DNA of 64,000 nucleotides from Paenibacillus swuensis (GCF_001644605.1 NZ_CP011388.1:4569501-4633500), one strand, 5' to 3'; positions 18,476-28,122 are shown, counted from the stretch's first letter. Notes: generated by a model from the letters alone, not told the origin. Translations and numbers: made by a program.

Positions 18476-19516
18476 ATGATAAATCAAATAAATACGGATT
18501 ATGTCCAATCGATATTAAGTGAAATTTTGTCTATTCCCAGCCCCAGCGGGTATACCCATGCCGTGATGGAAAGAATCGCACATGAGGCAGCGCAGCTTGG
18601 CTATGCTTACGAGACAACTCCCAAAGGAGGAGGCATCCTGACTGTTCCGGGACGTAACCAAGACCATGTGGTCGGCATCTCCGCTCACGTGGATACGCTC
18701 GGCGCAATGGTGCGAGCTGTCAAAGATAACGGCACCCTTCGACTGACACCGGTGGGCGGCTATATGATGCATTCCATTGAGAATGAATACTGTGTCATTC
18801 ACACCCGCAACGGAAAGACGTACACCGGTACAATCCTGACTTCGCGCCCCTCTGTGCATGTGTACACGGATGCGCGTGATTTCAAACGGGAAGAAGCCCA
18901 TATGGAAGTTCGAATTGATGAGAAGGTAAGCTCCAAAAGCGATGTGCTCGAATTAGGCATCGCCCCCGGCGATTTCATTTCATTCGAACCGAGAACGGAA
19001 TTTCTGCCGAGCGGCTATGTGAAATCCCGCCATCTCGATGATAAAGCCAGCGTCGCGGCCCTGTTCGCCCTGCTTGAAATGATGAAACGGCATAGCCTGG
19101 TTCCCGAATCAACCTTGAAAATTCTGATTTCCAATTACGAGGAAGTAGGTCATGGATCCGCCTATATTCCCGGTGAAATCAGCGAGTTTATCGCTGTGGA
19201 TATGGGAGCGATGGGCGATGACCTGAGCTGTACCGAGCAGGATGTGTCGATCTGCGCCAAAGACTCTTCCGGCCCTTATGATTACGGAATGACTTCCCGA
19301 TTTATCGAGCTTGCTAAGCGAGACGGCATCCCTCACGTAGTCGATATTTATCCTCATTACGGCTCTGATGCCTCGGCCGCTCTGCATGGGGGCAGCAATA
19401 TTAAGGCCGCGTTAATCGGACCGGGCGTGCATGCCTCCCATGGGATGGAACGCACCCATATGAATGCGATTCTCGGGACGGCGGCGCTGCTCGCCGCTTA
19501 TGTGCTGGAGGCGTAA
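18476..19516 (+). CDS. M42 family metallo-aminopeptidase
   Basis: 346 residues. Metal ligands are visible in GISAHVDTLGAMV, HLDDKASVAALFALLE, SNYEEVGHGS with the catalytic Glu, EFIAVDMGAMG and the final GPGVHASHGMERTH. This is the dodecameric TET-type aminopeptidase family, also annotated as YsdC or endoglucanase-like. AAGGAGATATAC precedes the ATG, 12 bases after the LapA gene. Its stop is directly followed by the GTG of the next gene, so the four genes from 17334 form one operon. Confidence 0.93.
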   Translation: MINQINTDYVQSILSEILSIPSPSGYTHAVMERIAHEAAQLGYAYETTPKGGGILTVPGRNQDHVVGISAHVDTLGAMVRAVKDNGTLRLTPVGGYMMHSIENEYCVIHTRNGKTYTGTILTSRPSVHVYTDARDFKREEAHMEVRIDEKVSSKSDVLELGIAPGDFISFEPRTEFLPSGYVKSRHLDDKASVAALFALLEMMKRHSLVPESTLKILISNYEEVGHGSAYIPGEISEFIAVDMGAMGDDLSCTEQDVSICAKDSSGPYDYGMTSRFIELAKRDGIPHVVDIYPHYGSDASAALHGGSNIKAALIGPGVHASHGMERTHMNAILGTAALLAAYVLEA

Positions 19517-20395
19517 GTGAACGAGGAGGAACACGTCACGTCTCCAGAGGTTAAGTCGCGTCACAGTATGCCGGCGCGATCCGGTCTAAGAAGCCGGGCG
19601 CCGGTTATCGCCGGCTTTATGCTTGCGGCGGCTTGCTTGGCCGCCGCCTTATGGGCCTCTCCCGCGCTTCGGGAAAGCGGGAAACCGCTGTGGTCTGATG
19701 CGCCGGCGGGGTACACATACCGCCAAGCGAAGTCCAAGAATGGCGTCGTACTGCACATCATGCAGACGACGCCGGAGAATATCCGCCTTGAGGCCGTCAG
19801 CGCCAACGTCACGAAGACGAAGCGGTACGGTATCAACGGCGGGTTCTTCTATGAAGGCGATCTGCTGTCGATCGCCGTGCAGAATGACCGCGCCGCTCGA
19901 GGTGGGGGGCGCGTGTTCGGTTCCGGCTGGCACAACGTGAAGTACAGCCGGGGAACGCTGGTGTGGGACGGTGCGGCGCAAGCCTTCTCCGTCCAGGTGG
20001 CCGCCTCCGCCGATGCGCTGGCGGTTAAGGACCGCGGCCGATATTGGGCGCAGGGCGGCATTTCCATGAACTTGCGCGATCACACGCGATGGGCGGAACA
20101 AGCCGGAAAAGAAGCTATGCCCTTTCCTAACGAACGCCGTATGCGATCCGGACTTGTGTATGATAACGTCAACAGATTATACCTAATCGTTTCTCCTACG
20201 CTCACTACGGCCGCGGCTTTTCGTTCCGCCATCTTGGAAACCCTAAACGGACAAGGACGGGACACACGGATTGAAGGTGTGTTTCTGGACGGTGACGGGT
20301 CATCACAAATGCAATGCACCGAGATTCAACTTTCGGGTGATCAGCGCGAGGTGTACCAGATGCTGACGCTGATTCAATCGAGTAGGAGGGAGTGA
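19517..20395 (+). CDS. Phosphodiester glycosidase family protein (NAGPA domain)
   Basis: 292 residues. An N-terminal membrane anchor (about residues 30-50) precedes a NAGPA-like domain with YGINGGFFYEGDLLSIAV, GRYWAQGGISMNL and EGVFLDGDGSSQMQ. Such enzymes remove GlcNAc or similar groups linked through a phosphodiester. GTG 19517 follows GGAGG by 5 bases and abuts the M42 stop. The last codons (SSRRE and stop) appear to come from the 3' end of the group II intron at 20377. Without the intron the frame would end ...LIH-stop at the junction. Confidence 0.85.
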   Translation: MNEEEHVTSPEVKSRHSMPARSGLRSRAPVIAGFMLAAACLAAALWASPALRESGKPLWSDAPAGYTYRQAKSKNGVVLHIMQTTPENIRLEAVSANVTKTKRYGINGGFFYEGDLLSIAVQNDRAARGGGRVFGSGWHNVKYSRGTLVWDGAAQAFSVQVAASADALAVKDRGRYWAQGGISMNLRDHTRWAEQAGKEAMPFPNERRMRSGLVYDNVNRLYLIVSPTLTTAAAFRSAILETLNGQGRDTRIEGVFLDGDGSSQMQCTEIQLSGDQREVYQMLTLIQSSRRE

Positions 20396-20414
20396 TTAAC
20401 TCCCGACCTCTCAC

Positions 20415-20447
20415 ACCACCGTACATACCGTTCGGTATACGGCGGTT
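20415..20447 (-). ncRNA. Group II intron domain V
   Basis: Minus strand: CCGCCGTATACC, a GAAC tetraloop, then GGTATGTACGGTGG with the expected internal bulge. The CGC triad in place of AGC fits class C introns. Confidence 0.8.
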
Positions 20448-21708
20448 CATGACATATTCCGCAGTGAGTTGTATCTGTCCGTTAGACTCTTTAAGCCGCA
20501 GGATTCCCAATATTGGTTACCCAGTGCGCGGTGTAAGATTGGACTCTTTGCAATACGCCAATACCCTTTACGGGTATTCCCCCATTCATAGGATTTATCT
20601 CTGGGCATACCCAAGGATATAAGCCTTTTCACTTTGGTTTTTGGATTCTTCCATTGTTTCCAAAGGCACATTCGTAACCTTCTTCTAATCCATGAATCCA
20701 TCTTTTGAAAGATACTTGGTGTATCCGCAAGCGAGAAGTACCCACACCATCCTATGAGGTATTGGTTTAGTTCCTTAATTCGCTCTTCCATTTTCATCGA
20801 CTTCTTTCGGGACGTGATCGCTCGAATCTTAGTCTCCGCTTTCTGCAAGGATTGCTTCGCAACCCTCACCTTTGGGTCTTGATTCAAGCTGAAGCTAAAT
20901 CCAAGAAACTTTCGCTTCCATGGCCGGTCTACCGCGCTCTTGGCTTGGTTTACCTTTAGCTTTAGTTTGTCTCGATGAATTTGGTGACAGATGCCTTGAC
21001 TCGTTCGCCTGCTCTCTTGGTTTTCACGTAGATGTTACAGTCATCCGCGTAGCGAACGAACCTAAGTCCACGTTTTTCAAGTTCCTTGTCTAATTCGTCC
21101 AGTACGATGTTAGATAGCAATGGACTTAGGGGACCCCCTTGCGGGGCTCCCTCCGAAGTCGGCTTAACTAACCCGTTCTCCATTACGCCCGACTGCAAGT
21201 ATTTACGGATGAGTAAAAGCACTTTCTTGTCCCTTACTTTCTCCGCAATCTTCATCATGAGCCTGTCATGGTTGACTCGGTCAAAGAACTTCTCTAAATC
21301 CAAATCGACAACGAAGCGATATCCTTCTTTCATGAATGTTTTCGCTTTCCTTACTGCGTCATGGCCTCTCCGTCCGGGACGGAAGCCATGACTATGTTCG
21401 GAGAACTGTGGATCGAAAACGGGGTTTAGTACTTGGGCGATGGCTTGCTGGATTACTCGGTCTGTCACGGTAGGTATGCCTAGCTTCCGAAAGCCTCCGC
21501 CATACGGTTTCGGGATTTCGACCCGTCGCACGGGGCTCGGTTCATAGGTACCTTCTTCTATAGCTTCGCGTATCTTCTGCCAGTTTTGTTTCATGTGTTC
21601 GCGTAAGGTTCTTACGCTCATTCCATCCACGCCGTGGCTTCCTTTATTTGCTTCCACACGCTTTAAAGCGCCAAGAAGATTTTCTCGTGACAGCAATTGC
21701 TTCAGCAT
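20447..21708 (-). pseudogene. ltrA: Group II intron reverse transcriptase/maturase, frameshifted
   Basis: The N-terminal frame (21708-20962) holds the RT core: HGVDGMSVRTLREH, SHGFRPGRRGHDAV, GAPQGGPLSPLLSNI and FVRYADDCNIYV, where YADD is the polymerase site. It stops at 20962. The maturase X domain (GWCGYFSLADTPSIFQKMDS, RRRLRMCLWKQWKNPKTK) continues in another frame to 20447. At 20962-20970 the text GAGACAAACTAAAG would restore one 420-codon frame if a single A were added to the A run, giving FIETKLKLKVNQAKS. So one-base loss split the gene. ATG 21708 has GGAG 8 bases upstream. The C-terminal stop overlaps domain V. The intron is probably immobile unless helped in trans. Confidence 0.88.
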
Positions 21709-22270
21709 TTCTACAACTCCTTGCGTGATTGGTACCTTCCTCTTGTGCCCGGGATAAACTCTGCCCTGCCGAGGCCCCACACGGGATTCACCGCTTCCTT
21801 CCTCAGTCAGGTCCTTATGGATTTTCTGCTTTCATCGCTTTCCCAGAACGCCTTGATGTACAAATCCTATTTCATGTTCAGCCCTTCCGCTCGTGTTGCA
21901 ACACGTAACGTACTATGGCTTCTGCTGACTTCTGTACGTTCAGCTTGCTTTCACAAACAAGGTTACGGAGGTTGCTCCGCGTACCGTTCAGACCTCCCCA
22001 GGTAAGAACGCTATCTTCCTCTCCATTTATCTGCTTCATTTACTTTCATGCGCCTTCGGCAGTATGGGCTTTGACTTGTTAAGCAGTCTCATCCAACGCA
22101 CGCTAGCCTTATATGAAGTTCGTGTTCCTCAGACCGGAGATTTGCCGCCGGCTTCCTTCAGATTCGACCTCACGGTCGACACCCTTGCCTTAAGCTATGG
22201 CTACTACTGCCTTCACCATTCGGGACTTGAACCCTAGAGATAGCGCTCATGCTGGGCGCACTTAAATGAT

Positions 22271-22298
22271 AAAAAGCCGATCCTGGGATCGGCTTTTT
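22271..22298. terminator. Bidirectional terminator, intron target
   Basis: AAAAAGCCGATCC/GGATCGGCTTTTT palindrome. It ends the ABC-F gene on the minus strand and, before intron insertion, would also have ended the operon at 17334-20395 on the plus strand. Confidence 0.9.
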
Positions 22299-22299
22299 A

Positions 22300-24270
22300 T
22301 CATTTTCGCTTGGCTTGTTCAATCTGCTCCGCCAACTCGTTTAAATACGTCCATCGCTCCAGTAGATGCTCCAGTTTGGTCTCCGCGTCGCGTTGTTCTT
22401 CCGCTAATTGCTGCAGCAACACCGAATCGCTGCCTGACCCGTTCATCCGGTCGATTAATGCCGCAATATGCGCCTCTTGGGCTTCAATATCCGCATCTAT
22501 GGTTTCATATTCCTTCTGTTCCTTGAACGAGAATTTCAATGCTTTCTCCCGCTCCGTGCGGACTCCTGTCTGGGCATCGGGCGTCGTCATGCTAACCGTG
22601 CTCGGAGATGCTTTAGCGCTTGTATGATTGCTTTTGAGGGCAGCTCCTTCATCTGTTCCTGTATCCATGCCCAGCAGCTTTCGATACTCCTGATATTCGG
22701 AATAGTTGCCTACATGCTGAACGATTCGCCCCGCTCCTTCGAATGCCAGAATCTTCTCCGACATTCGATCCAGGAAATAACGATCATGGGACACAGCGAT
22801 ACATACGCCGGGGAAATCGTCCAAATAATGTTCCAGAACCGACAGAGTCTGAATATCCAAGTCATTGGTAGGCTCATCCAGGAGTAATACATTGGGCGCC
22901 TCCATCAGCACACGTAACAGAAACAGCCTTCTTCGTTCGCCGCCTGAAAGTCTGGAGATGGGTGTCCATTGCGCAGCCGGCGGGAACAAGAATCTTTCCA
23001 GCATTTGAGCAGCCGTTATGGCTTCACCCTCTGCCGTCATAATCACTTCCGCGCCTTCTTTAATGTACTCGATCACCCGCAGCTTCTCATCCATCTCCCG
23101 GCTTTCCTGGGAGAAATATCCGATTTTCACCGTGGGACCGACATCAATCATTCCGCTGTCAGGCAACAACCGGCCAGCAATCATATTCAATAACGTCGAT
23201 TTCCCGCTTCCGTTGGGACCAATAATACCAATGCGGTCGTCCCGTACCGTCGTATAACTGAAATCCCGGATCAGCGTTCGTTCCTCAAAGCGCTTTGTCA
23301 CATCGACAATTTCAACAATCTTCCTGCCCAGCCGGCTGCCGCCCACCGAAATATCCACTTGATCATTGCGAAAATCCGGATTGGCATCTTGCAGTTTCTC
23401 ATAGCGGTCAATTCTCGCTTTTTGCTTCGTAGTTCTTGCCTTCGCCCCGCGACGAATCCATTCCAATTCTGTGCGAAGCAGGTTCTGCCGCTTCTTCTCA
23501 GAAGCGTGTTCACGTTCTTCCCGGTCCGCCTTTAATTCCAGAAACCGGCTGTAATTTGCCGCATAGCTATATAAATTCCCTTTATCCAATTCAAGAATTC
23601 GATTGACTACTCGATCCAGGAAATACCGGTCATGGGTAATCATCAGCAGCGCGCCTTTGCGCTTGTTCAGATATTGCTCCAGCCAATCGACGGTTTCGTT
23701 ATCGATATGATTTGTAGGCTCGTCCAGAATCAACAGCTCGCAAGGATGAATCAGTGCACCCGCGAGAGCAATGCGTTTACGCTGCCCCCCTGATAATGTG
23801 CCTACTTTACGTTCGAAGAAATCAATTCCGAGCTTGGTCAGAATGATCTTGGCTTCACTTTCCAGCTGCCAGGCATCATACGTATCCATATCCTGGCTTA
23901 AAGACACAATCCGCCCTTGCAAGATCGAGTTATCCGGATCTTTCTCCGCTTGCTCCAATACGGAACGATAAGCCCGCAACGTCTTCATAACCGGTGTATC
24001 TCCGTTAAAGATTTGATCCATGACTGTCGCGTCGGAATCAAATTCCGGATTTTGCGGGAGAAAACGAATTCTTACCCCTCCGCCCGTAGACACTTTACCG
24101 GAATCCGCAGGCTCGAGTCCTGCCAATGCTTTCAAAAACGAGGATTTTCCCGCTCCGTTCACACCAATTAACCCGATTTTGTCCTGATCCTCAATACCTA
24201 ACGTTATCTCATTAAATAATATCTTCTCTCCGTAACTCTTGGACAGTTGCTCAACTGTAACAATATTCAT
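22300..24270 (-). CDS. ABC-F family ATPase, Uup/YfmR-like
   Basis: 656 residues with two ATPase domains and no membrane part: Walker A GVNGAGKSS and GPNGSGKST, signatures LSGGQRKR and LSGGERRR, Walker B LLILDEPTNHID and VLLLDEPTNDLD. The inter-domain linker ELEWIRRGAKARTTKQKARI and a C-terminal coiled coil (about residues 590-656) are typical of the Uup/YfmR branch of translation factors that relieve ribosome stalling. The stop codon touches the terminator. A minus-strand TATAAT (24329-24324) lies about 55 bases upstream of the start. Confidence 0.9.
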   Translation of the reverse strand: MNIVTVEQLSKSYGEKILFNEITLGIEDQDKIGLIGVNGAGKSSFLKALAGLEPADSGKVSTGGGVRIRFLPQNPEFDSDATVMDQIFNGDTPVMKTLRAYRSVLEQAEKDPDNSILQGRIVSLSQDMDTYDAWQLESEAKIILTKLGIDFFERKVGTLSGGQRKRIALAGALIHPCELLILDEPTNHIDNETVDWLEQYLNKRKGALLMITHDRYFLDRVVNRILELDKGNLYSYAANYSRFLELKADREEREHASEKKRQNLLRTELEWIRRGAKARTTKQKARIDRYEKLQDANPDFRNDQVDISVGGSRLGRKIVEIVDVTKRFEERTLIRDFSYTTVRDDRIGIIGPNGSGKSTLLNMIAGRLLPDSGMIDVGPTVKIGYFSQESREMDEKLRVIEYIKEGAEVIMTAEGEAITAAQMLERFLFPPAAQWTPISRLSGGERRRLFLLRVLMEAPNVLLLDEPTNDLDIQTLSVLEHYLDDFPGVCIAVSHDRYFLDRMSEKILAFEGAGRIVQHVGNYSEYQEYRKLLGMDTGTDEGAALKSNHTSAKASPSTVSMTTPDAQTGVRTEREKALKFSFKEQKEYETIDADIEAQEAHIAALIDRMNGSGSDSVLLQQLAEEQRDAETKLEHLLERWTYLNELAEQIEQAKRK

Positions 24271-24469
24271 GCGGCAGTACTCCTTGTTCTCGCAGTTCTC
24301 GTAATGACCCTTATATCCTTAGCATTATACGGCAAAGCTTGCGGTTTAGCCACAAACAGCCCTTTACTGGCTCGAACGCTTTATGTGAAAAAGGTCGCGT
24401 GGAACTGGTCACAATGTATGATTGTGGTATAGAAAAGTGTTTAAAATAACATCTTGAGTCTGAGTTTGA

Positions 24470-24516
24470 AAAGATAAAGGGATGAGCGCTAACTAAACGC
24501 TCATCCCTTTATCTTT
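24470..24516 (-). terminator. Terminator of the DUF92 gene
   Basis: A perfect 19-bp stem (24470-24488 with 24498-24516) with a 9-base loop, overlapping the stop codon. The rest of the gap down to 24271 holds only the probable promoter of the ABC-F gene. Confidence 0.9.
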
Positions 24517-25324
24517 AACCGAGGCAGCTCCACACCGCGGCTAAGCACGCGGCAAGCCCCGCCCCCGCCGCTGAACTGATAAAGTTCACGGCATCGTTGT
24601 TCATGCGGGCCGAGCCGCGTACCAGCACGGCGGCTTGCCCGCAGTGGTGCGTGCGCTCCAGCTCGCGGCCGCATACGGTGCAGGCGTACATCGCCTGCAC
24701 CGTGGCGCCCAGCGCGGAGTCGGCGAGCGCGCCGCCCATCCCCGCGAGGCCGGCGAGCGCGATCAGCGCCGGCCAAGCCAAGGCGCCGTCAGCGCCGCCC
24801 AGCAGGGCGGTGACGGCGCCGATGAAGAGGCCGCCGGCCAGGCTGGCGGCCGTTCCTGCCGGCGACACCGCGCCGGAGGTGCCTTTGGGCACTTTGCGAC
24901 CGTTCAGGATGAACCGCGGCTGCCCGCCGCTGAGTCCGCCGATTTCGGTCGCCCATGTGTCCGCGGTCACGGTCGCGATGGCGCCGACAAACAACAGCAG
25001 GAAGCCTTCATAGGGAAAGAAGGCGCTCAGAATGCACAACAGCAGCCCCAAACCTCCGTTAGCCAGCACTTGTCCCGCATCCCGGCGGCCAGATTTCTCA
25101 TAAAGTTGTTCTGTCGCGGCTTTTGCCCGTTTCTTATATTGAGACAAAAGGGAAGAGGACATAAAAAACGCAATCAAAGTGCCTGCCCAAAGAAACCCGC
25201 CAATCCCGTAAATTAATGTACCCATGATGACAGCTGCCACAAATCCGGAGAAGGCTAAGGACTTTAGCCGGTACGCCCCGCCCGCGATCAGTAAGCTGCC
25301 CGCGAATCCTATGAACCAGTCCAT
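24515..25324 (-). CDS. DUF92 integral membrane protein
   Basis: 269 residues with six or seven membrane helices. The DUF92 signature is present: TVTADTWATEIGGLSGGQPR, NGRKVPKGTSGAVS, and a C-terminal CTVCGRELERTHHCG loop. The family resembles CDP-alcohol or dolichol kinase-like membrane proteins, and members in plants are phytyl-phosphate kinases (VTE6); the bacterial substrate is unknown. AAAGGAGAAGGACG precedes the ATG. The 3' half (about 24600-25000) is extremely GC-rich compared with the 5' part. Confidence 0.88.
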   Translation of the reverse strand: MDWFIGFAGSLLIAGGAYRLKSLAFSGFVAAVIMGTLIYGIGGFLWAGTLIAFFMSSSLLSQYKKRAKAATEQLYEKSGRRDAGQVLANGGLGLLLCILSAFFPYEGFLLLFVGAIATVTADTWATEIGGLSGGQPRFILNGRKVPKGTSGAVSPAGTAASLAGGLFIGAVTALLGGADGALAWPALIALAGLAGMGGALADSALGATVQAMYACTVCGRELERTHHCGQAAVLVRGSARMNNDAVNFISSAAGAGLAACLAAVWSCLG

Positions 25325-25352
25325 CGTCCTTCTCCTTTCCGAGCATTATCCG

Positions 25353-25985
25353 TTAACACAAGATAATTGTTGCTTCTCCCAGTTTGTCTTTTCCCCAAAA
25401 CAACGCCGTATGATCTCCCGAAGCGATCGGCCCAACGCCGGCGGGCGTACCCGTATAAATCAGATCCCCGGGACCCAGTCCATAATGGAAATGAATAAAT
25501 TCCAGAACGTCTTCAATGGAAAAAATCATATCCTTACTGTTACCCCGTTGCACCTCTTTTCCGTTAATCGTCAGACTAAACTCGATCGAGGACAAACTTT
25601 CCTCGCCCGGGAAAGGAAGAAAGGATGTCAATGCCGCCGAATTACGGAACCCTTTGGCCGCAAGCCAAGGATGGCCTTTCTTCTTTAGTTCGCTTTGGAC
25701 GTCTCGAAGGGTAAAGTCTAAACCTAAAGCCATGGAATCAATCATTTCCGACAACTTTTCACCCTCAACATAGGGTTTACCTATATGAAGAACCAACTCC
25801 GCTTCATAATGGACTTCGCCTGTACTGCCCGGGAGTGCGATTTCGTCGCCATTCATTGTGATTAGCGCATGAGTAGGCTTCGTGAAGATCATAGGCTTGT
25901 CCGGTATGGCATTACCCAGCTCAGCGGCGTGCTCACCGTAGTTTCGGCCTACGCAATATATATTGCGGATATGATTATGATGCAT
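25353..25985 (-). CDS. Fumarylacetoacetate hydrolase family protein
   Basis: 210 residues. Family motifs: YCVGRNYGEHAAELGN at the start, the metal-binding EVHYEAELVLHIGK with E-x-E, LGLDFTLRDVQ and DLIYTGTPAGVGP. The group includes acylpyruvases and oxaloacetate tautomerase/decarboxylases with a Mg2+ site. ATG 25985 is chosen because GAGGAGAGAG ends about 8 bases upstream; the longer frame lacks a ribosome site. It is 22 bases downstream of the GDPD gene, so both are probably cotranscribed with CapA. Confidence 0.9.
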   Translation of the reverse strand: MHHNHIRNIYCVGRNYGEHAAELGNAIPDKPMIFTKPTHALITMNGDEIALPGSTGEVHYEAELVLHIGKPYVEGEKLSEMIDSMALGLDFTLRDVQSELKKKGHPWLAAKGFRNSAALTSFLPFPGEESLSSIEFSLTINGKEVQRGNSKDMIFSIEDVLEFIHFHYGLGPGDLIYTGTPAGVGPIASGDHTALFWGKDKLGEATIILC

Positions 25986-26007
25986 AAGTTTACTCTCTCC
26001 TCTATCG

Positions 26008-26742
26008 TTATTGTACACCGGATAACAACGCCTGTTTCCAGCGGTCCGGATAATTGGTGCAAATCATAATGTCAGGATGCATGGCGGCAATACGCCGTAT
26101 GTGTTTCTCTTCGTTGACGGTCCACGCCATAATGCGAAATCCGCTCTGAATAACTGTGGCGGCGAACGCCTCGCTCAAGTACTTATAGGAAATGGACAAC
26201 AGGTCGCAATCCAGTTCGTCCAGGCGTCTTAGCAGATCAGCCGGTCGTCCGTCCATAATCAGGCCCATTGAAATCCCCGAATCCAGAAGGCGCACATTTC
26301 TTAGAGCTAACGGTTCAAAAGAAGTAATACATACGTCTCGTTTCATATCATACTCTTCCAAAAGATTTAAAACATTTTCTTCAATGCCGGGATAAAGCGT
26401 CCCTTTTGTCTTCAATTCAATGTTCAGCTTGCACCGACCTTTGGCAAGTTGGAGCACCTCTTCTAACGTAGGCACTTTCTCGCCCAGATAAGCCGGTCCG
26501 AACCAGCGTCCCGCATCCAAGGATCGAATCTGCTCGAGCGTGCGATCTTTTACTTTCCCGCGGCCTGAAGTGGTGCGGTTTAACGTGAAATCATGGATGA
26601 CCACGGGCACGCCGTCCTTCGTTAACTGTACGTCCAGCTCCAACCAATCCACATAGGACTCGTTTAAGGCCAGCTTCATCGCTGCAAGTGTGTTCTCGGG
26701 CGCGCGACCCGACCAGCCGCGGTGTGCTGCGCATGCATTCAT
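26008..26742 (-). CDS. Glycerophosphodiester phosphodiesterase
   Basis: 244-residue cytosolic GDPD of the UgpQ type. The TIM-barrel active site is visible as AHRGWSGRAPENTLAAM (both catalytic His/Arg regions), LELDVQLTKDGVPVVIHD, and KLNIELKTKG. It cleaves glycerophosphodiesters to glycerol-3-phosphate. GAGGAGGAA precedes the ATG, only 14 bases after the CapA gene ends, so an operon capA-GDPD-FAH is likely. Confidence 0.93.
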   Translation of the reverse strand: MNACAAHRGWSGRAPENTLAAMKLALNESYVDWLELDVQLTKDGVPVVIHDFTLNRTTSGRGKVKDRTLEQIRSLDAGRWFGPAYLGEKVPTLEEVLQLAKGRCKLNIELKTKGTLYPGIEENVLNLLEEYDMKRDVCITSFEPLALRNVRLLDSGISMGLIMDGRPADLLRRLDELDCDLLSISYKYLSEAFAATVIQSGFRIMAWTVNEEKHIRRIAAMHPDIMICTNYPDRWKQALLSGVQ

Positions 26743-26756
26743 ATCCGGATTCCTCC

Positions 26757-28061
26757 TCAGTCGGCTATAATTATTCCTTTGGCATCTACTGCGGCGTCCT
26801 TAGACAGATCAGAAATCCGCTTTCTTAAAGCTGATCCGGCCACAGCATCCATAAGTTTTGGCTGGCCATACTTGGTCAGTACGGGAATCAGCTTTAAAGC
26901 GCAGGAACCCTTCTTTGTGCAGGTCGTTTCCAGTATCCCCGTGTCCCAAGTCTTGGGGTTGGAATTGGTGGTAAAGATGAAGTTTCCTAAAGAGTAGGCA
27001 ATCCACTTGCCCTTATATTGTTCAAAGCCTTGTAATACATGAGGATGGGCGCCAATGACCAAATCCGCCCCCGCATCAATATAGGCATGCGCCAATTCCT
27101 GTTGGTGATCTGCGGGCTGTTCCTGTCTTTCTTTCCCCCAATGAACTACCACAACGACGAGATCGGCGGTTTGATCGGCCTTCCGAATTTCTTTCAAAGG
27201 TCTGGTTGTATCATAAGTTTCAGCCACGCCCGGAGTGCTTGGCCCCGCTTTCCATGACCCTTCCGGCACCACCCGGCTTAAACCTACAAAAGCGACTTTT
27301 ACGCCTTGTTTGGTCATCATAACCGGTTTGTAAGCCTCATCGACATTTTTGCCCGCTCCGATGCGTTCAAAGCCCGCTTCATCCGCAGCTTCCATCGTAT
27401 CCAGTAGTCCTTGTCGACCTTGATCAAGGATGTGATTATTGGCGAGACTCAATACGTCGAATCCGGCATCCTTCAGCGCGGGTAAGGCATCAGGTGAAGA
27501 TTTAAACACATAGCTCTTTTTTTGAGGCTCATTGTGTTTCGTGACAGGCGTTTCCAGATTACCCACTGTAATATCCGCCTTGCTTAACACATCTTTAACG
27601 AAAATGTACGGTGTGTTCCAGCCTTCTTTCATCATGCGATCCTCCACGGTACCGGCCAGCAGAATATCACCTACGAAATTCATATGTATAAGAGCTTGAT
27701 CTGATGATGAAGGATTTGGCGCTTTAGAAGAATCGGGTTCAGCGACTTCCGGACCTGAAGGATTCGATTTCTCTGGTTCCTGATGTTCCGCGTCCGGCAG
27801 GTTCTCGGGTCGCTTCACCTGATCGGGTACATCCTGGGCAACCGGTTTAGTCTGCTCTGAAGCTTCTTGATTGTTAGCGGCTGTAGTTGTTCTTTCTGTT
27901 GAAGGGCTTGCGTCTTCCGGGTCATTTCCCGCATACCATATCCCGTAACCTAAAGTCCCGGCTGTAACCAGCAATAGCGTATTCAAGACAATCAGCCGCT
28001 TAAGCTTGGTTTCTTTCCTGGCTTTCCGCTTACGTCTTGTTTCTTTTCGACTCTCAATCAT
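26757..28061 (-). CDS. CapA family protein, membrane-anchored
   Basis: 434 residues. A very basic cytoplasmic start (ESRKETRRKRKARKETK) precedes one membrane helix (about 24-45), a Ser/Thr/Pro/Glu-rich spacer to about 125, then a CapA/PGA_cap metallophosphatase-like domain (HMNFVGDILLAG, VGNLETPVTKH, SLANNHILDQG, VVVHWGKERQ, GAHPHVLQGFE, SLGNFIF). In Bacillus, CapA takes part in poly-gamma-glutamate export, but stand-alone homologues like this are common and their role is unclear. Other cap genes are absent nearby. A minus-strand extended -10 TGGTATAAT (28101-28106) may be its promoter. Confidence 0.9.
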   Translation of the reverse strand: MIESRKETRRKRKARKETKLKRLIVLNTLLLVTAGTLGYGIWYAGNDPEDASPSTERTTTAANNQEASEQTKPVAQDVPDQVKRPENLPDAEHQEPEKSNPSGPEVAEPDSSKAPNPSSSDQALIHMNFVGDILLAGTVEDRMMKEGWNTPYIFVKDVLSKADITVGNLETPVTKHNEPQKKSYVFKSSPDALPALKDAGFDVLSLANNHILDQGRQGLLDTMEAADEAGFERIGAGKNVDEAYKPVMMTKQGVKVAFVGLSRVVPEGSWKAGPSTPGVAETYDTTRPLKEIRKADQTADLVVVVVHWGKERQEQPADHQQELAHAYIDAGADLVIGAHPHVLQGFEQYKGKWIAYSLGNFIFTTNSNPKTWDTGILETTCTKKGSCALKLIPVLTKYGQPKLMDAVAGSALRKRISDLSKDAAVDAKGIIIAD

Positions 28062-28122
28062 GTTGGATAGTACTCCTTTTCAACCTTGGACATCTCCCTC
28101 ATTATACCATAGAAACAATAAA

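Larger units (their letters stand above)
20377..22261 (-). mobile_element. Group IIC intron, minus-strand sense
   Basis: About 1885 bases. The 5' end is GTGCGCCC (22261-22254), the group II start. The 3' end has a recognisable domain V, a domain VI stem GGGAG/CTCCC, and ends CTCGAT. The element lies immediately after the intrinsic terminator of the upstream ABC-F gene, which is the known target choice of class C introns. It encodes an RT/maturase that is broken by a frameshift. The region 21709-22253 is the intron RNA 5' part (domains I-III) and holds no gene. Boundaries are inferred from sequence and uncertain by one or two bases. Confidence 0.85.

Noticed and set aside
22301-22627. Plus-strand frames opposite the ABC-F gene
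   Set aside because: Antisense shadows of a well-supported gene, with no ribosome sites or motifs.
24247-24432. 61-codon plus-strand frame upstream of the ABC-F gene
   Set aside because: It overlaps the start of the ABC-F gene and its promoter and has no ribosome site.
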